Shown: positions 24,669 through 33,775 of the stretch, one piece after another
Position numbering within the stretch: the stretch's first letter is position 1
How the letters are laid out: each line of letters opens with the position of its first letter
NCBI GenBank assembly: GCA_036652035.1
Contig: JAVVWR010000013.1
Location: forward strand, 1 to 55,632
DNA: 55,632 nt
Direction of reading: 5' to 3'
DNA from: JAEZVV01 sp036652035
GTDB taxonomy: Bacteria > Pseudomonadota > Gammaproteobacteria > Burkholderiales > Burkholderiaceae_F
Notes under the pieces: generated by a model
Databases searched by the model: none
What the model was told of the DNA's origin: nothing
The model's input: the letters and a program-made list of their open reading frames with translations, nothing else
Made by a program: the position numbers and the translations under genes

Positions 24669-25829
24669 GTGAGTGCAAGCCTTTCCTCAGGAGTTGATTC
24701 AAGCTCTGCGTTACGGGTTCCCGTGGCGCTCGCCGAGCTGCTCGCACAGGCGGGCCTCGCCATCAACGCCCCCGGCCCCGCCAACCTTCAGATGCATGAC
24801 CCACGGGTCGTGCGCGAGGTTCTGGCGCGCTGGTCGCTCGGGCTGGGCGAGACCTACATGGACGGGTTGTGGGACTGCGAGCGGCTCGACGAGTTTTTTA
24901 CCGCGATCCTGCGCGCCAATCTCGACCAGCGCGCGCACGGCATGGCGCATCTGCGGTTGGCGGCCGCCTCCCTGCGCGCCCGGCTGATGAACCTGCAATC
25001 AAGAGCGCGCGCGTTTGAGGTGGGCGAGCGCCACTACGACATCGGCAACGACGTCTTCGCCGCCATGCTCGACGCGCGAATGATGTATTCCTGCGCCTGG
25101 TGGGCGCACGCCGACACGCTCGAGGCCGCGCAGCTGGCCAAGCTCGACCTGATCTGCCGCAAGCTCGAACTCGAACCGGGCCAGAGCCTGCTCGACATCG
25201 GTTGCGGCTGGGGCGGCCTGGCGCGTTACGCGGCCGAGAACTTCGGCGTGAGGGTCACTGGCATCACGGTCTCGCACGAGCAGGCGGCCCTGGCGCGCGA
25301 GCGCTGCCGCGACCTGCCGGTGACCATCGTGGTGCAGGACTATCGCTCGCTCGAAGGGAGTTTCGACAAGGTGGTGTCGGTCGGCATGTTCGAGCACGTC
25401 GGCCGCAAAAATTACAAGACCTACTTCGATACCGCGCTGCGCCTGATGCGAAGCGACGGGCTCTTTCTGCTCCACACCATCGGCACCCATGCCGCCACGG
25501 CCAGACTCGACCCCTGGATCGACAAATACATCTTCCCCAACGGCCAGTTGCCAGCTCCCGGCGAATTGGCGCAAGCAATCGAAGGGCGCTTCCTGGTCGA
25601 GGACTGGCACAACTTCGGCCCCGACTACGACCGCACGCTGATGGCCTGGTGGGAGCGTTTCGACATGGCCTGGCCGCGCTTGTCCGAGCGCTATGACACG
25701 CGCTTCTACCGCATGTTCAAGTACTACCTGCTGTCCTGCGCCGGTCTGTTCCGATCGCGCCAGGGGCAGCTGTGGCAGCTGGTGCTGAGCCGCCGCACTC
25801 GCGATCGGGTTTATCGCTCGGTGCGTTGA
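24669..25829 (+). CDS. cfa: Cyclopropane-fatty-acyl-phospholipid synthase
   Basis: This enzyme transfers a methylene group from S-adenosylmethionine to unsaturated acyl chains of membrane lipids, hardening the membrane in stationary phase or stress. The 386 residues are near the E. coli length. Key blocks: the N-terminal lipid-binding part with GETYMDGLWDCERLD, HYDIGNDVF, MMYSCAWW, the SAM motif LLDIGCGWGGLARYAAE, SVGMFEHVGRKNY and the C-terminal FRMFKYY-like region. I chose the GTG at 24669 because a perfect AGGAGG lies six bases before it. Longer frames run back into the aminopeptidase gene in another frame. Confidence 0.95.
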   Translation: MSASLSSGVDSSSALRVPVALAELLAQAGLAINAPGPANLQMHDPRVVREVLARWSLGLGETYMDGLWDCERLDEFFTAILRANLDQRAHGMAHLRLAAASLRARLMNLQSRARAFEVGERHYDIGNDVFAAMLDARMMYSCAWWAHADTLEAAQLAKLDLICRKLELEPGQSLLDIGCGWGGLARYAAENFGVRVTGITVSHEQAALARERCRDLPVTIVVQDYRSLEGSFDKVVSVGMFEHVGRKNYKTYFDTALRLMRSDGLFLLHTIGTHAATARLDPWIDKYIFPNGQLPAPGELAQAIEGRFLVEDWHNFGPDYDRTLMAWWERFDMAWPRLSERYDTRFYRMFKYYLLSCAGLFRSRQGQLWQLVLSRRTRDRVYRSVR

Positions 25830-25950
25830 CAAGGCGCGGCCAACCACGCTGCACGCCAGAAAACAACGCATTCGCCGACCCGCTGAAATTTCACGCGTGA
25901 CCGCGGCCCGCGCGTTTCGCTATAAACAGGAAACTCCGCCCCCCGCCTTC

Positions 25951-26520
25951 ATGAGAGCCGAACCGACCATGCCTGAGGCCCGCCGCCGTGCCGTCATCGT
26001 CATCGATGTCCAACGGGGTCTGTGCGAAGGAAGCTGCCAGACCTTCGACAGCGCCGCGGTCATCGATCGCATCAATCTCGTCACCGCACGTGCCCGCGCG
26101 GCGGGCACGTTGGTGGTGATGGTCCAGCACGAATCGCCCTCCGGCTTGCTCGCGCGCGGCAGCCGAAGCTGGCAGCTCGCGCCAGCCCTGGTCGTGGCCA
26201 CCAGCGACACCGTGCTCGCCAAGACCGCGGCCGACGCTTTCCACCGCACCGAGCTGGATTCGATCCTCAAGCAAAACCAGGTCACCGAGCTTGTCATCGG
26301 CGGCATGCAAAGCGACTTCTGTGTCGACACCACGACCCGGCGGGCGCTGGCGCTGGGCTATCCGGTGGTACTGGTGGCCGACGGCCACACCACGCTCGAT
26401 AACCAAACGCTGTCGGCGCGCCAGATCATCGACCACCACAACGAAACGCTCGCCAGCATCAGCAGCTTCGGGCCGAGAGTTCGGCTCGAAGCCGCTCAAG
26501 CGATGGCGTTTCCGTCCTGA
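25951..26520 (+). CDS. Isochorismatase-like cysteine hydrolase
   Basis: This protein of about 189 residues has the nicotinamidase/isochorismatase fold. The catalytic triad is present: Asp in VIVIDVQRG, Lys in DTVLAKTAADAF, and Cys in IGGMQSDFCVDTT with the preceding cis-peptide. Members cleave amides, isochorismate or related compounds, and the substrate here cannot be told. The start is uncertain. ATG 25951 and ATG 25969 are both possible, and a GTG at 25897 would add 18 residues. Its end nearly touches the convergent MscS gene. Confidence 0.88.
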   Translation: MRAEPTMPEARRRAVIVIDVQRGLCEGSCQTFDSAAVIDRINLVTARARAAGTLVVMVQHESPSGLLARGSRSWQLAPALVVATSDTVLAKTAADAFHRTELDSILKQNQVTELVIGGMQSDFCVDTTTRRALALGYPVVLVADGHTTLDNQTLSARQIIDHHNETLASISSFGPRVRLEAAQAMAFPS

Positions 26521-26524
26521 GCGC

Positions 26525-27448
26525 TCACGCAGCGGGTGGCGGCGACGGTGGCAGCGGCGGCGCCAGGGCCACCGGCGCAATCGACCGCACATTGACGTCG
26601 TAGGCCGGCCCCGGCATGACAATGCCGTTGCGCGTGCAGGCGTCGCTGATCGCGGCGAGATAGGCGGCCGTGACCCGGTAAGGTTCCATCAGCGCATCGA
26701 GCCGCACCCACACCACCAGTTCCATCGTCAGAGCGAATTCGCCAAAGCCGCTGATGCCGACCTCGATCGCGCGCTGGACGTCGTCCTTCTGCGTGTAGGG
26801 CAGGGCGCGCGCGGCTGCGCTCACCACCTCGGCCACCTTGGCGATGTCGCTGCCATACGCCACACCAAACGAAAACCGCTCGCGATGACCGCGAGCATCG
26901 AGCGAGAGATTCTTCACCGTGCCATCGATCAGCGTGGCATTGGGTACCAGCACGTAGACCCCGTCGGGCGTGATGATGCGGGTGCTGCGCATGCTGATCG
27001 CCCGCACCACACCCCGGTCGCCGCTGCCAAGCGCCACGAAATCCCCCACCCGGACGCTGCGCTCCGAGAGCAGGATCAGGCCGGCAACCAGGTTGTTGAC
27101 AATGGTCTGCAAGCCAAAGCCGATGCCAACCGACAAGGCACTCACCATGATCGCCAGGTGCGTGACCGGCACGCCGATCAGCGCCAGTCCAATCAGCGCG
27201 CCCAGCACGAAGATCGACCAACGCATCAGACGCGCCACCGTCATCACCGAGCTCCGATCAATCGAGCCATGGCGCGCCGAGAGCTCTCGCAGATTGCGTT
27301 CGACCACACCGCCGAGCCAGGTCGAACCCGCCAGCACCAGCAGCAGCTCGATGATGCTGCCCGCCGACACCGGCTCGCCGCTCACCGTAAAAAGCGTGAG
27401 CCGCAGCGGTTCGAGCAGATGCGCCAGAAGATTCAGAATCTCGTTCAT
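26525..27448 (-). CDS. Small-conductance mechanosensitive channel (MscS family)
   Basis: This protein of about 307 residues has three or four membrane segments. The pore-lining helix and beta domain match MscS: VSALSVGIGFGLQTIVNNLVAG, the LLSERSVRVGDFV block, STRIITPDGVYVLVPNATLI and a C-terminal cytoplasmic cage. Such channels open on membrane stretch to release solutes in osmotic downshock. GGAAGG precedes an ATGGCGATG. The second ATG (27448) has the better spacing. The C-terminus ends in a Pro-rich tail (PPLPPSPPPAA). Confidence 0.92.
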   Translation of the reverse strand: MNEILNLLAHLLEPLRLTLFTVSGEPVSAGSIIELLLVLAGSTWLGGVVERNLRELSARHGSIDRSSVMTVARLMRWSIFVLGALIGLALIGVPVTHLAIMVSALSVGIGFGLQTIVNNLVAGLILLSERSVRVGDFVALGSGDRGVVRAISMRSTRIITPDGVYVLVPNATLIDGTVKNLSLDARGHRERFSFGVAYGSDIAKVAEVVSAAARALPYTQKDDVQRAIEVGISGFGEFALTMELVVWVRLDALMEPYRVTAAYLAAISDACTRNGIVMPGPAYDVNVRSIAPVALAPPLPPSPPPAA

Positions 27449-27506
27449 CGCCATCCTTCCCGGTCCTTGCTGGACGCGATTATCAGCGGTGGCGACCCGC
27501 CTGTCG

Positions 27507-27542
27507 CTCAGCCGATCACTCAGCCGATCACTCAGCCGATCG
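27507..27542. repeat. 12-bp tandem repeat at the modC stop codon
   Basis: The unit CTCAGCCGATCA occurs at 27507-27518 and 27519-27530, and its first ten bases recur at 27531-27540. On the minus strand the unit nearest the gene contains the modC stop codon (GGC TGA), and the further copies lie just downstream. Confidence 0.85.
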
Positions 27543-28686
27543 CTATCGGATCACCCGCCTGACCATGAACCCGGGTGCCAACGATCTCGCCAGTGCGCCG
27601 CGGCATGATGTGGATGCCCTCAACATCCATCAGCAACCATAGCGTCATGCCTTCGGTGGCGTCGTGCAGCCGAGCCTGGCGCGATGACAGGGTCACCGTC
27701 ACCCGCGCCCACGGTGCCTGGCTCAGCTCGACTACGCACTGGGTCACCTCGCCCAGTGGCACCCGCTGCACCAGGGTGGCGGGCCAACCGGCCGGAGTGG
27801 CTTCGAAGGCGAGCGAAACGCAGTCGCCCGGCACCACCCAGCTCACCCGGGCGCCGTCGTCGATACGGCGTTTGTCCTTGACTCGCAGCTCGATCGCGTT
27901 GGCTTCGCTGCCATCGCCCCAGCTCAGCTGCCCCCAGGACTCGCCCGCCGGGGCGGCGTGAAACACGCCGGGAAAGTGGTTGTGCAAACCCAACAGCCGC
28001 GCCACGCGCGCGTTGCGCGGACGGGTCTGAACCTGCTGCGGGCTGCCCGCCTGCAGCGTGGTGCCAGCATCCAAAATCACGATCCGGTCGGCCAGCCGCT
28101 GCGCTTCGAGCAGGTCGTGAGTGACCAGAACGATCGGCACCGCAAGCGAGCGGCGCAGCGCGGCGATCTCGACATACAAATCCTGGCGCGTGACCTGGTC
28201 GATCGCCGAGAAAGGTTCGTCGAGCAGAAGCACGGCCGGCTCGCGCGCCAGCGCACGCGCCAGCGCCACCCGCTGCTGCTGCCCACCCGACAGCGCTGCC
28301 GGACGACGATCGCCCAGCCCCTCGAGCTTGACCTTGGCCAGCAATTCGTCGGCATGAGCCAAGGGATCGTCGCGCGAACTCGCCGCGGCAATGTTGTCGC
28401 GCGCCGACAGATGCGGAAACAGCGCGTAGTCCTGGAACACCAGGCCGACGCGCCGCTCCTGCGGCTTGAGGGCAATGCCGCGGGCGGCGTCGAACCACAC
28501 CGCAGAGCCCACCGTGACGCGGCCGCTCGCGCAGCCCGCCAGCCCCGCGATCACTCGCAGCAAGCTCGACTTGCCGCTGCCCGAGGGCCCGACCAGGGCG
28601 ATCAACTCGCCCCGCGCGCAGCCGAATTCGGCATCGAGCGGAATCGGCGCCGCCTGTTTGACGCTGACCTCGAGCCCTCCCATCAC
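27532..28686 (-). CDS. modC: Molybdate ABC transporter ATPase
   Basis: ModC is the cytoplasmic ATPase of the molybdate importer. Visible motifs: Walker A GPSGSGKSS, Q-loop in VFQDYALFPHLS, signature LSGGQQQRVALARAL, Walker B VLLLDEPFSAID, and the H-loop THD. After residue about 230 there is a C-terminal molybdate-binding TOBE domain, where RVPLGEVTQCVVEL is a typical segment. The 384 residues are slightly longer than E. coli ModC. Its start overlaps the modB stop. The stop codon lies inside a 12-bp tandem repeat. Confidence 0.95.
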   Translation of the reverse strand: MMGGLEVSVKQAAPIPLDAEFGCARGELIALVGPSGSGKSSLLRVIAGLAGCASGRVTVGSAVWFDAARGIALKPQERRVGLVFQDYALFPHLSARDNIAAASSRDDPLAHADELLAKVKLEGLGDRRPAALSGGQQQRVALARALAREPAVLLLDEPFSAIDQVTRQDLYVEIAALRRSLAVPIVLVTHDLLEAQRLADRIVILDAGTTLQAGSPQQVQTRPRNARVARLLGLHNHFPGVFHAAPAGESWGQLSWGDGSEANAIELRVKDKRRIDDGARVSWVVPGDCVSLAFEATPAGWPATLVQRVPLGEVTQCVVELSQAPWARVTVTLSSRQARLHDATEGMTLWLLMDVEGIHIMPRRTGEIVGTRVHGQAGDPIAIG

Positions 28687-29357
28687 CGCTCCTGCAGCGC
28701 ACGGCGGCTGCGAGCGCCCGTGGCAAAAGCGATCGACAAGGCCGCGAGCGACAAAACCACCAGAGCCAGCGACATGGTGCCGGCGGCCGCTTCGTCAAAC
28801 GCCTGCACCCGGTCGTAGATCGCGATCGACAAGGTACGGGTCTCGCCCGCGATGCTGCCACCCACCATCAGCACCACGCCAAACTCGCCCAGGGTGTGGG
28901 CAAAGGTCAGCGCCACACCACCGACGATGCCGGGCCAGGCGAGCGGCAATTCGATCCGCCACAAGGTCTTGGTGCGCGACAGGCCCGAGACCCAGGCCGC
29001 TTCGCGCAGGCTGTCGGGGATCGCGGCAAAGGCGCGCTGGATCGGCTGGACCATGAAGGGCAGGTTGACGATCAGGCTGGCGAGCAGCAGGCCTTCGAAC
29101 GTGAAGACCAGCGAAAGATTGAACTGCTCGCGCAACCACCCACCCACCGGCGAGGCGCCGCCAAAGACCAGAAGAAAATAGAAACCGATCACCGTCGGCG
29201 GCAACAGGAGCGGCAGCATCAGCGCCGCTTCAACCAAGGCGCGGCCGCGCCACTGCCCGATCGCCAGCGCGCGGCCCAGCCACACGCAGGCCGGCAACAA
29301 CAAGACCACCGTCGCCGCCGCCAGCCAGAAGGAAACCTTCGCTGCGCCCCAGTCCAT
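28683..29357 (-). CDS. modB: Molybdate ABC transporter permease
   Basis: ModB is the inner-membrane channel of the molybdate importer. The 224 residues give five or six membrane segments, with the ABC-permease EAA loop visible as EAAWVSGLSRTKTLWRIELPLAWPG, the contact to ModC. The start overlaps the last base of modA's stop and the end overlaps modC, so the three genes are translated as one unit. Confidence 0.95.
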   Translation of the reverse strand: MDWGAAKVSFWLAAATVVLLLPACVWLGRALAIGQWRGRALVEAALMLPLLLPPTVIGFYFLLVFGGASPVGGWLREQFNLSLVFTFEGLLLASLIVNLPFMVQPIQRAFAAIPDSLREAAWVSGLSRTKTLWRIELPLAWPGIVGGVALTFAHTLGEFGVVLMVGGSIAGETRTLSIAIYDRVQAFDEAAAGTMSLALVVLSLAALSIAFATGARSRRALQER

Positions 29358-30169
29358 CAGCGCTCCGGCAGGGTAAAGCCGTAGCGCTCAAGAACGGCGC
29401 GCGACTTTGGCGTCTGCAGATAGCGGTAGAAAGCCTCGGCGGTCGCGCCCGCTTTCTTGGTCAGCACCATGCGCTGGCGCAGCGGCGCATGCAGCGACTC
29501 GGGCAGGACCACGTAGCGCCCCTGGCGCGACAGTTCCGGCGCCAGCGCGAGCGAGAGCGCAATCAGGCCGGCCTCGGCCGAGCCGGTGGCGACAAACTGC
29601 GCCGCCTGCGAAATGTTCTCGCCCAGCACGAGCTTGGGCTTGAGCGGCTGCCACAGACCCAGTTTTTCCAGGGCCTGCTGGGCGGCGCGGCCATAGGGCG
29701 CGTGCTCGGGATTGGCGATCGCAAACTTGCGCACGCTGGCGAGATCGGTCCGCACGCCGGCGAGCTGATCGTCGAGCGCGAGCGGGCTTGAGGCCGGCGC
29801 ATACAAGGCGAGCCGGCCGATCGCGTAGAGCTGGCCGCCGTCGCGGGTGAGACCGTCTCGCGCCAGATCGTTGACGAACTGCTCGTCGGCCGAGAGAAAG
29901 AGTTCGAAGGGCGCGCCCTGCCGGATCTGGCGGGCGAAGTTGCCCGATGAGCCGAAATTCAAGAGCAGCTGGCGGCCAGTCTCGCGCTCGAAATCCGCCG
30001 CGATGGCCTCGAGCGCGAACTTCAGGTCGGAGGCGGCCGCCACCACGGGCGGACGTTCTTTGACGTGCGACTGCGCGTGCGGCTGCGCATGCGGTTGCGC
30101 ATGCGGTTGCGCATAAGCCAGCCCAGCCCAGGCGAGAGCGGCCAGGAACAGAAAACGTCGACGCAGCAT
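29357..30169 (-). CDS. modA: Molybdate ABC transporter substrate-binding protein with a His-containing N-terminal repeat
   Basis: ModA captures molybdate or tungstate in the periplasm. The 270 residues begin with a Sec signal peptide (MLRRRFLFLAALAWAGLAYA). The mature protein then starts with four 4-residue repeats (AQPH, AQPH, AQPH, AQSH) before VKERPPVVAAASDLKFALEAIA, which is the usual ModA beginning. Anion-binding segments include NFGSSGNFARQI and the LGENISQAAQFVATG hinge. The repeats are not part of the normal family. First gene of modABC. Divergent from the S9A peptidase at 30308. Confidence 0.95.
   Translation of the reverse strand: MLRRRFLFLAALAWAGLAYAQPHAQPHAQPHAQSHVKERPPVVAAASDLKFALEAIAADFERETGRQLLLNFGSSGNFARQIRQGAPFELFLSADEQFVNDLARDGLTRDGGQLYAIGRLALYAPASSPLALDDQLAGVRTDLASVRKFAIANPEHAPYGRAAQQALEKLGLWQPLKPKLVLGENISQAAQFVATGSAEAGLIALSLALAPELSRQGRYVVLPESLHAPLRQRMVLTKKAGATAEAFYRYLQTPKSRAVLERYGFTLPER
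30067..30114. repeat. Four 12-bp tandem units encoding the AQPH repeats of ModA
   Basis: The plus-strand units begin TGCGCATGCGGT or close variants and run for 48 bases. They translate on the minus strand as AQPH x3 and AQSH. The two central units are identical and the outer ones differ by a few bases. Confidence 0.9.
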
Positions 30170-30198
30170 GCGAATCCCTTGGGTGACAAACAGCGCGA

Positions 30199-30220
30199 GT
30201 TTATGCGGGCGTTTATGCGG
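30199..30220. repeat. Direct repeat in the modA / S9A divergent promoter region
   Basis: GTTTATGCGG occurs at 30199-30208 and again at 30211-30220, one helical turn plus two bases apart, in the 138-base spacer between modA and the S9A peptidase. No ModE-type TATATA palindrome was seen in this spacer. Confidence 0.6.
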
Positions 30221-30307
30221 ACGCTCCGTCGCGGGTTTACCTCAGCCCAACAAAGAGCGCCCGACCCGCTTGCGTATCCTTGCGCCCTTTCCTCCCCCCC
30301 AGCTCTC

Positions 30308-32553
30308 ATGCGCCTGCTCGCCACGCTGCTGATGACCGCCGCCCTTGCACCGCTCACCGCCCAAGCCACCGCCCTCGCCGACCCCTACCTCTGGCTCGAA
30401 GAGGTCGATGGCACGCGCGCCATGGAATGGGTCAAGACCGCCAACGCCGCCTCGCAGAAGACCTTCGCGGCCGACCCACGCTTTGAACCGCTGCGCACCG
30501 ACCTGCTCAAGATCTTCGATTCGAGCCGCCGCATCCCCTATGTGAATCGCATCGGCGGGCATGTCTACAACCTCTGGCGCGACGCCGATCACCCGCGTGG
30601 TCTGTGGCGCCGCACCACGCCGGCCGAGTTCCGCCGGGCCGATCCGGCCTGGGAGACCGTGCTCGACCTCGACGCGCTCGCCCAGGCCGAGGGCGAGAAC
30701 TGGGTGTGGCAGGGCGCCGACTGCCTGCGGCCCGACACGCCGGCGCAGGCGCCGACGCGCTGCATCGTTTCGCTCTCCCGCGGCGGCGCCGATGCCACGG
30801 TGAGCCGCGAGTTCGACCTCGCCGCGCGCGGCTTCGTCAAGCACGGCTTCGTGCTGCCCGAAGCCAAGCAGGATGTGAACTGGAAGGACGCCGACACGCT
30901 GTGGGTGGCGACCGACTTCGGCGCGGGCTCGATGACCCGCTCGGGCTACCCGCGCATCGTCAAGGAATGGAAGCGCGGCACGCCGCTCGCCGCCGCAACC
31001 ACGGTGTTCGAGGGCCAGCCCGGCGACATCAGCGTGGGCGCCTACTCGGAGCGCGAATCCGGCTCGCGGCGCGACTGGATCCGCCGCGGCATCGCCTTCT
31101 GGGAGGCCGAGCACTTCGTCATCCGCGACGGCCAGCCGATCAAGCTCGAGCTGCCCGCCGACGCAACCCCGATCGTCTTCCAGGACTGGCTGCTGGTGCG
31201 CACACGCACGCCGTGGCCGCTCGCCGGCCAAACCCTTCCTGGCGGTGCGCTGGCGGCGATCAAATTCGAGACCTTCATGAAGGGCGGGCGCGATTTCGAC
31301 ATGCTCTACACGCCAGGCGAGCGCGCGAGCCTGGTGCGGGTCGATTCGACCCGCAACGCGGTTCTGGTGGCCGAGCTCGACAACGTGCGCTCGCGCGTGT
31401 GGGAGATCACCCACGACGGCAAGACCTGGCAGCGACGCAAAGTGCCCACGCCCGACAACGCGCGGGTCGATGTGGTCGAGACCTGGTGGGGCAACGACGA
31501 CTACCAGCTGGCCGTGCAGGACTTCACCACCCCCACCACCCTCATCGCTCGTACGGTCGGCGGCGACACGGCCGCACCGCTCAAGAGCCTGCCGCCCTTC
31601 TTTGATGCGAGCGGCCTCGAGACCCGGCAGTTCGAGGCGGTGAGCGCCGACGGCACCCGCATCCCTTACTTCGTGGNNNNNNNNNNNNNNNNNNNNNNNN
31701 NNNNNNNNNNNNNNNNNNNNNNNNNNNNNNNNNNNNNNNNNNNNNNNNNNNNNNNNNNNNNNNNNNNNNNNNNNNNACCCGGCAGTTCGAGGCGGTGAGC
31801 GCCGACGGCACCCGCATCCCTTACTTCGTGGTGGCGCGCCGCGGGCTCAAGCTCGACGGCAGCCACCCCACCCTGCTCTACGGCTATGGCGGCTTTGCCC
31901 AGCCCATGCTGCCCGCCTATTCGGGCAACATCGGGCGCGGCTGGCTGGCGCCCGGCGGGGTCTATGTGCTCGCCAACCTGCGCGGTGGCGGCGAGTTCGG
32001 CCCCGAATGGCACCGCACAGCGCAAAAGGCCAACAAGCAACGCACCTGGGACGACATGGCCGCGGTGGCCGAAGACCTGATCCGCCGCGGCATCACCCGC
32101 CCCAAACATCTCGGAATCATGGGCGGCAGCCAGGGCGGCCTGCTCACCACCACCGCCATGAGCCAGCGCCCCGAGCTCTACGGCGCCGTGGTATCCCAGG
32201 TACCCCTGGTCGACATGCTGCGGTATCACAAGCTGTTGGCGGGCGCCTCCTGGATGGCCGAGTACGGCGACCCTGATTTGCCAGCCGAGCGCGCCTGGAT
32301 CGCGAAGTACTCGCCCTACCAGAACGTCAGCGCCGGCCGCCAATACCCGAAGCTCTTTCTGGTCACCTCGACCCGCGACGATCGGGTCCACCCCGGTCAC
32401 GCTCGAAAAATGGCGGCCCGCATGAAAGAGCTCGGCCATGAGGTGCTCTACTTCGAAAACACCGAAGGCGGCCACGCCGGCGCCGCCAACAACGCTCAGT
32501 CCGCTCAGATGTGGGCGCAGAGCTTCAGCTTCCTGTGGAGGACACTGCAATGA
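30308..32553 (+). CDS. Exported S9A prolyl oligopeptidase family protein, interrupted by a scaffold gap
   Basis: The ATG at 30308 opens a Sec signal peptide (MRLLATLLMTAALAPLTAQA), followed by the S9A opening DPYLWLEEVDG. A seven-bladed propeller (about 60-400) and the hydrolase domain follow. The triad is Ser in GGSQGGLLTT, Asp in TRDDRVHPGHA, and His in EGGHAGA. It should act in the periplasm on short peptides. Bases 31677-31776 are N, and the 55 bases before and after the gap are identical. Collapsing gap and duplicate gives 2091 bases, a clean 696-residue frame, so the gene is intact. Its stop overlaps the next start (ATGA). Confidence 0.94.
31677..31776. other. Scaffold gap of 100 N with duplicated flanks
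   Basis: Exactly 100 N. Bases 31622-31676 recur exactly at 31777-31831, again 55 bases, as at the rhlE gap. This marks a contig overlap and not a real repeat. Confidence 0.95.
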
Positions 32554-33554
32554 TTTCTTCAACCGGCCTGTGGGTCTCCGAACGTTGGCGCGGCCTGCTC
32601 GCGGCAGTGACGATTGGCGCTGCCTCGCTGTTTGTCGCCGAGCACTACGGCGGCCCTTCAGTGCTTTACGCGCTGCTGCTGGGCATGGCGTTCAACTTCC
32701 TGTCCGAAGACCCCAAGGTCGTGCCCGGCATGACGTTTGCCTCGACCACGCTGTTGCGCATCGGCGTCGGTCTGCTGGGCGCTCGGATCGCGGCCGAACA
32801 ACTCGCCCTGCTCACCCCCGGCTTGCTGGTGCTGATCGTCGGCGCCACCTTCGCCACCGTGGCGGTGAGCCTCTTCCTCAACCGCTGGGTCAAGTGGCCG
32901 CGCGCTGAGGCGGCTCTGGTGGGCGGCGCGGTGGCCATCTGCGGCGCCTCGGCCTCGATCGCTCTGGCGACCGTCATCCCCAAGAAGGATTTGCGCGAAC
33001 AATCGCTGCTGGCCGTGGTGGTGGCGGTGACCGCGATGTCAACGCTGGCGATGATCATCTACCCCTTCATCGCCAGCGCGCTCGGTCTGCCCAAGGCCGA
33101 GGCCGGAATCTTTCTCGGCGCCACCATCCACGATGTGGCGCAGGTGGTGGGCGCGGGCGCCATGATCGGCGGCGACGCCACCGAGACCGCCACCATGGCC
33201 AAGATGCTGCGCGTGGCCATGCTGGTTCCCATGCTGATCCTCTTTGGAATGATGTTCCGCGACCGCTCGCCCAGCGCTGGCCAATCGGTGCACTGGACGA
33301 AGAACATCCCGCTCTTTCTGATCGGCTTCATCGTGCTGGCGGTGGTCAATGTCGCGGGCTTGATCCCCAAGAACATCTCGACCCTGCTGGGCGAGGCCTC
33401 GCGCCTCTTGATCCTGATCGCCATTGCCGGTCTGGGCATCAAGACCTCGCTCGGCAAGCTGCGCGAGGTTGGCTGGGCGCCGCTGATCCTGATGGCGGCC
33501 GACTCGGTGTTTCTGGTCGTGGTCGTGCTGAGCGGCCTCGTCTTCCTGCGCTGA
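32550..33554 (+). CDS. YeiH / UPF0324 family membrane protein
   Basis: This 334-residue protein has about ten hydrophobic segments. Family signatures are clear: RIGVGLLGARI near 60, GGAVAICGASASIAL near 130, GATIHDVAQVVGAG near 190, and GLGIKTSLGKLREVGW near 300. YeiH-type proteins are annotated as putative sulfate or sulfonate exporters. I know of no firm evidence for the substrate. GGAGGA lies upstream of the ATG at 32550, inside the end of the peptidase gene. Confidence 0.9.
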   Translation: MISSTGLWVSERWRGLLAAVTIGAASLFVAEHYGGPSVLYALLLGMAFNFLSEDPKVVPGMTFASTTLLRIGVGLLGARIAAEQLALLTPGLLVLIVGATFATVAVSLFLNRWVKWPRAEAALVGGAVAICGASASIALATVIPKKDLREQSLLAVVVAVTAMSTLAMIIYPFIASALGLPKAEAGIFLGATIHDVAQVVGAGAMIGGDATETATMAKMLRVAMLVPMLILFGMMFRDRSPSAGQSVHWTKNIPLFLIGFIVLAVVNVAGLIPKNISTLLGEASRLLILIAIAGLGIKTSLGKLREVGWAPLILMAADSVFLVVVVLSGLVFLR

Positions 33555-33775
33555 TCGAATCGAGGTATTCCCGGGCGCCATCGCGGCATCCGGGACCGAT
33601 CATCACTTTCCTTGATCTGGCACGGCGCCCTGCAACATTCACTTGCAGTTGCTGAGGAAGTCTTACGGCGGCCGCTTCCGCCCCGAGGTAGTTTCTCGAC
33701 TCTCCCGTGCGCTTCGTCCGCCCGGTTTTTCTTCGCTTGCGCCTGCGGCGCAATCTGCTGTTTTCGCTGCCACCG

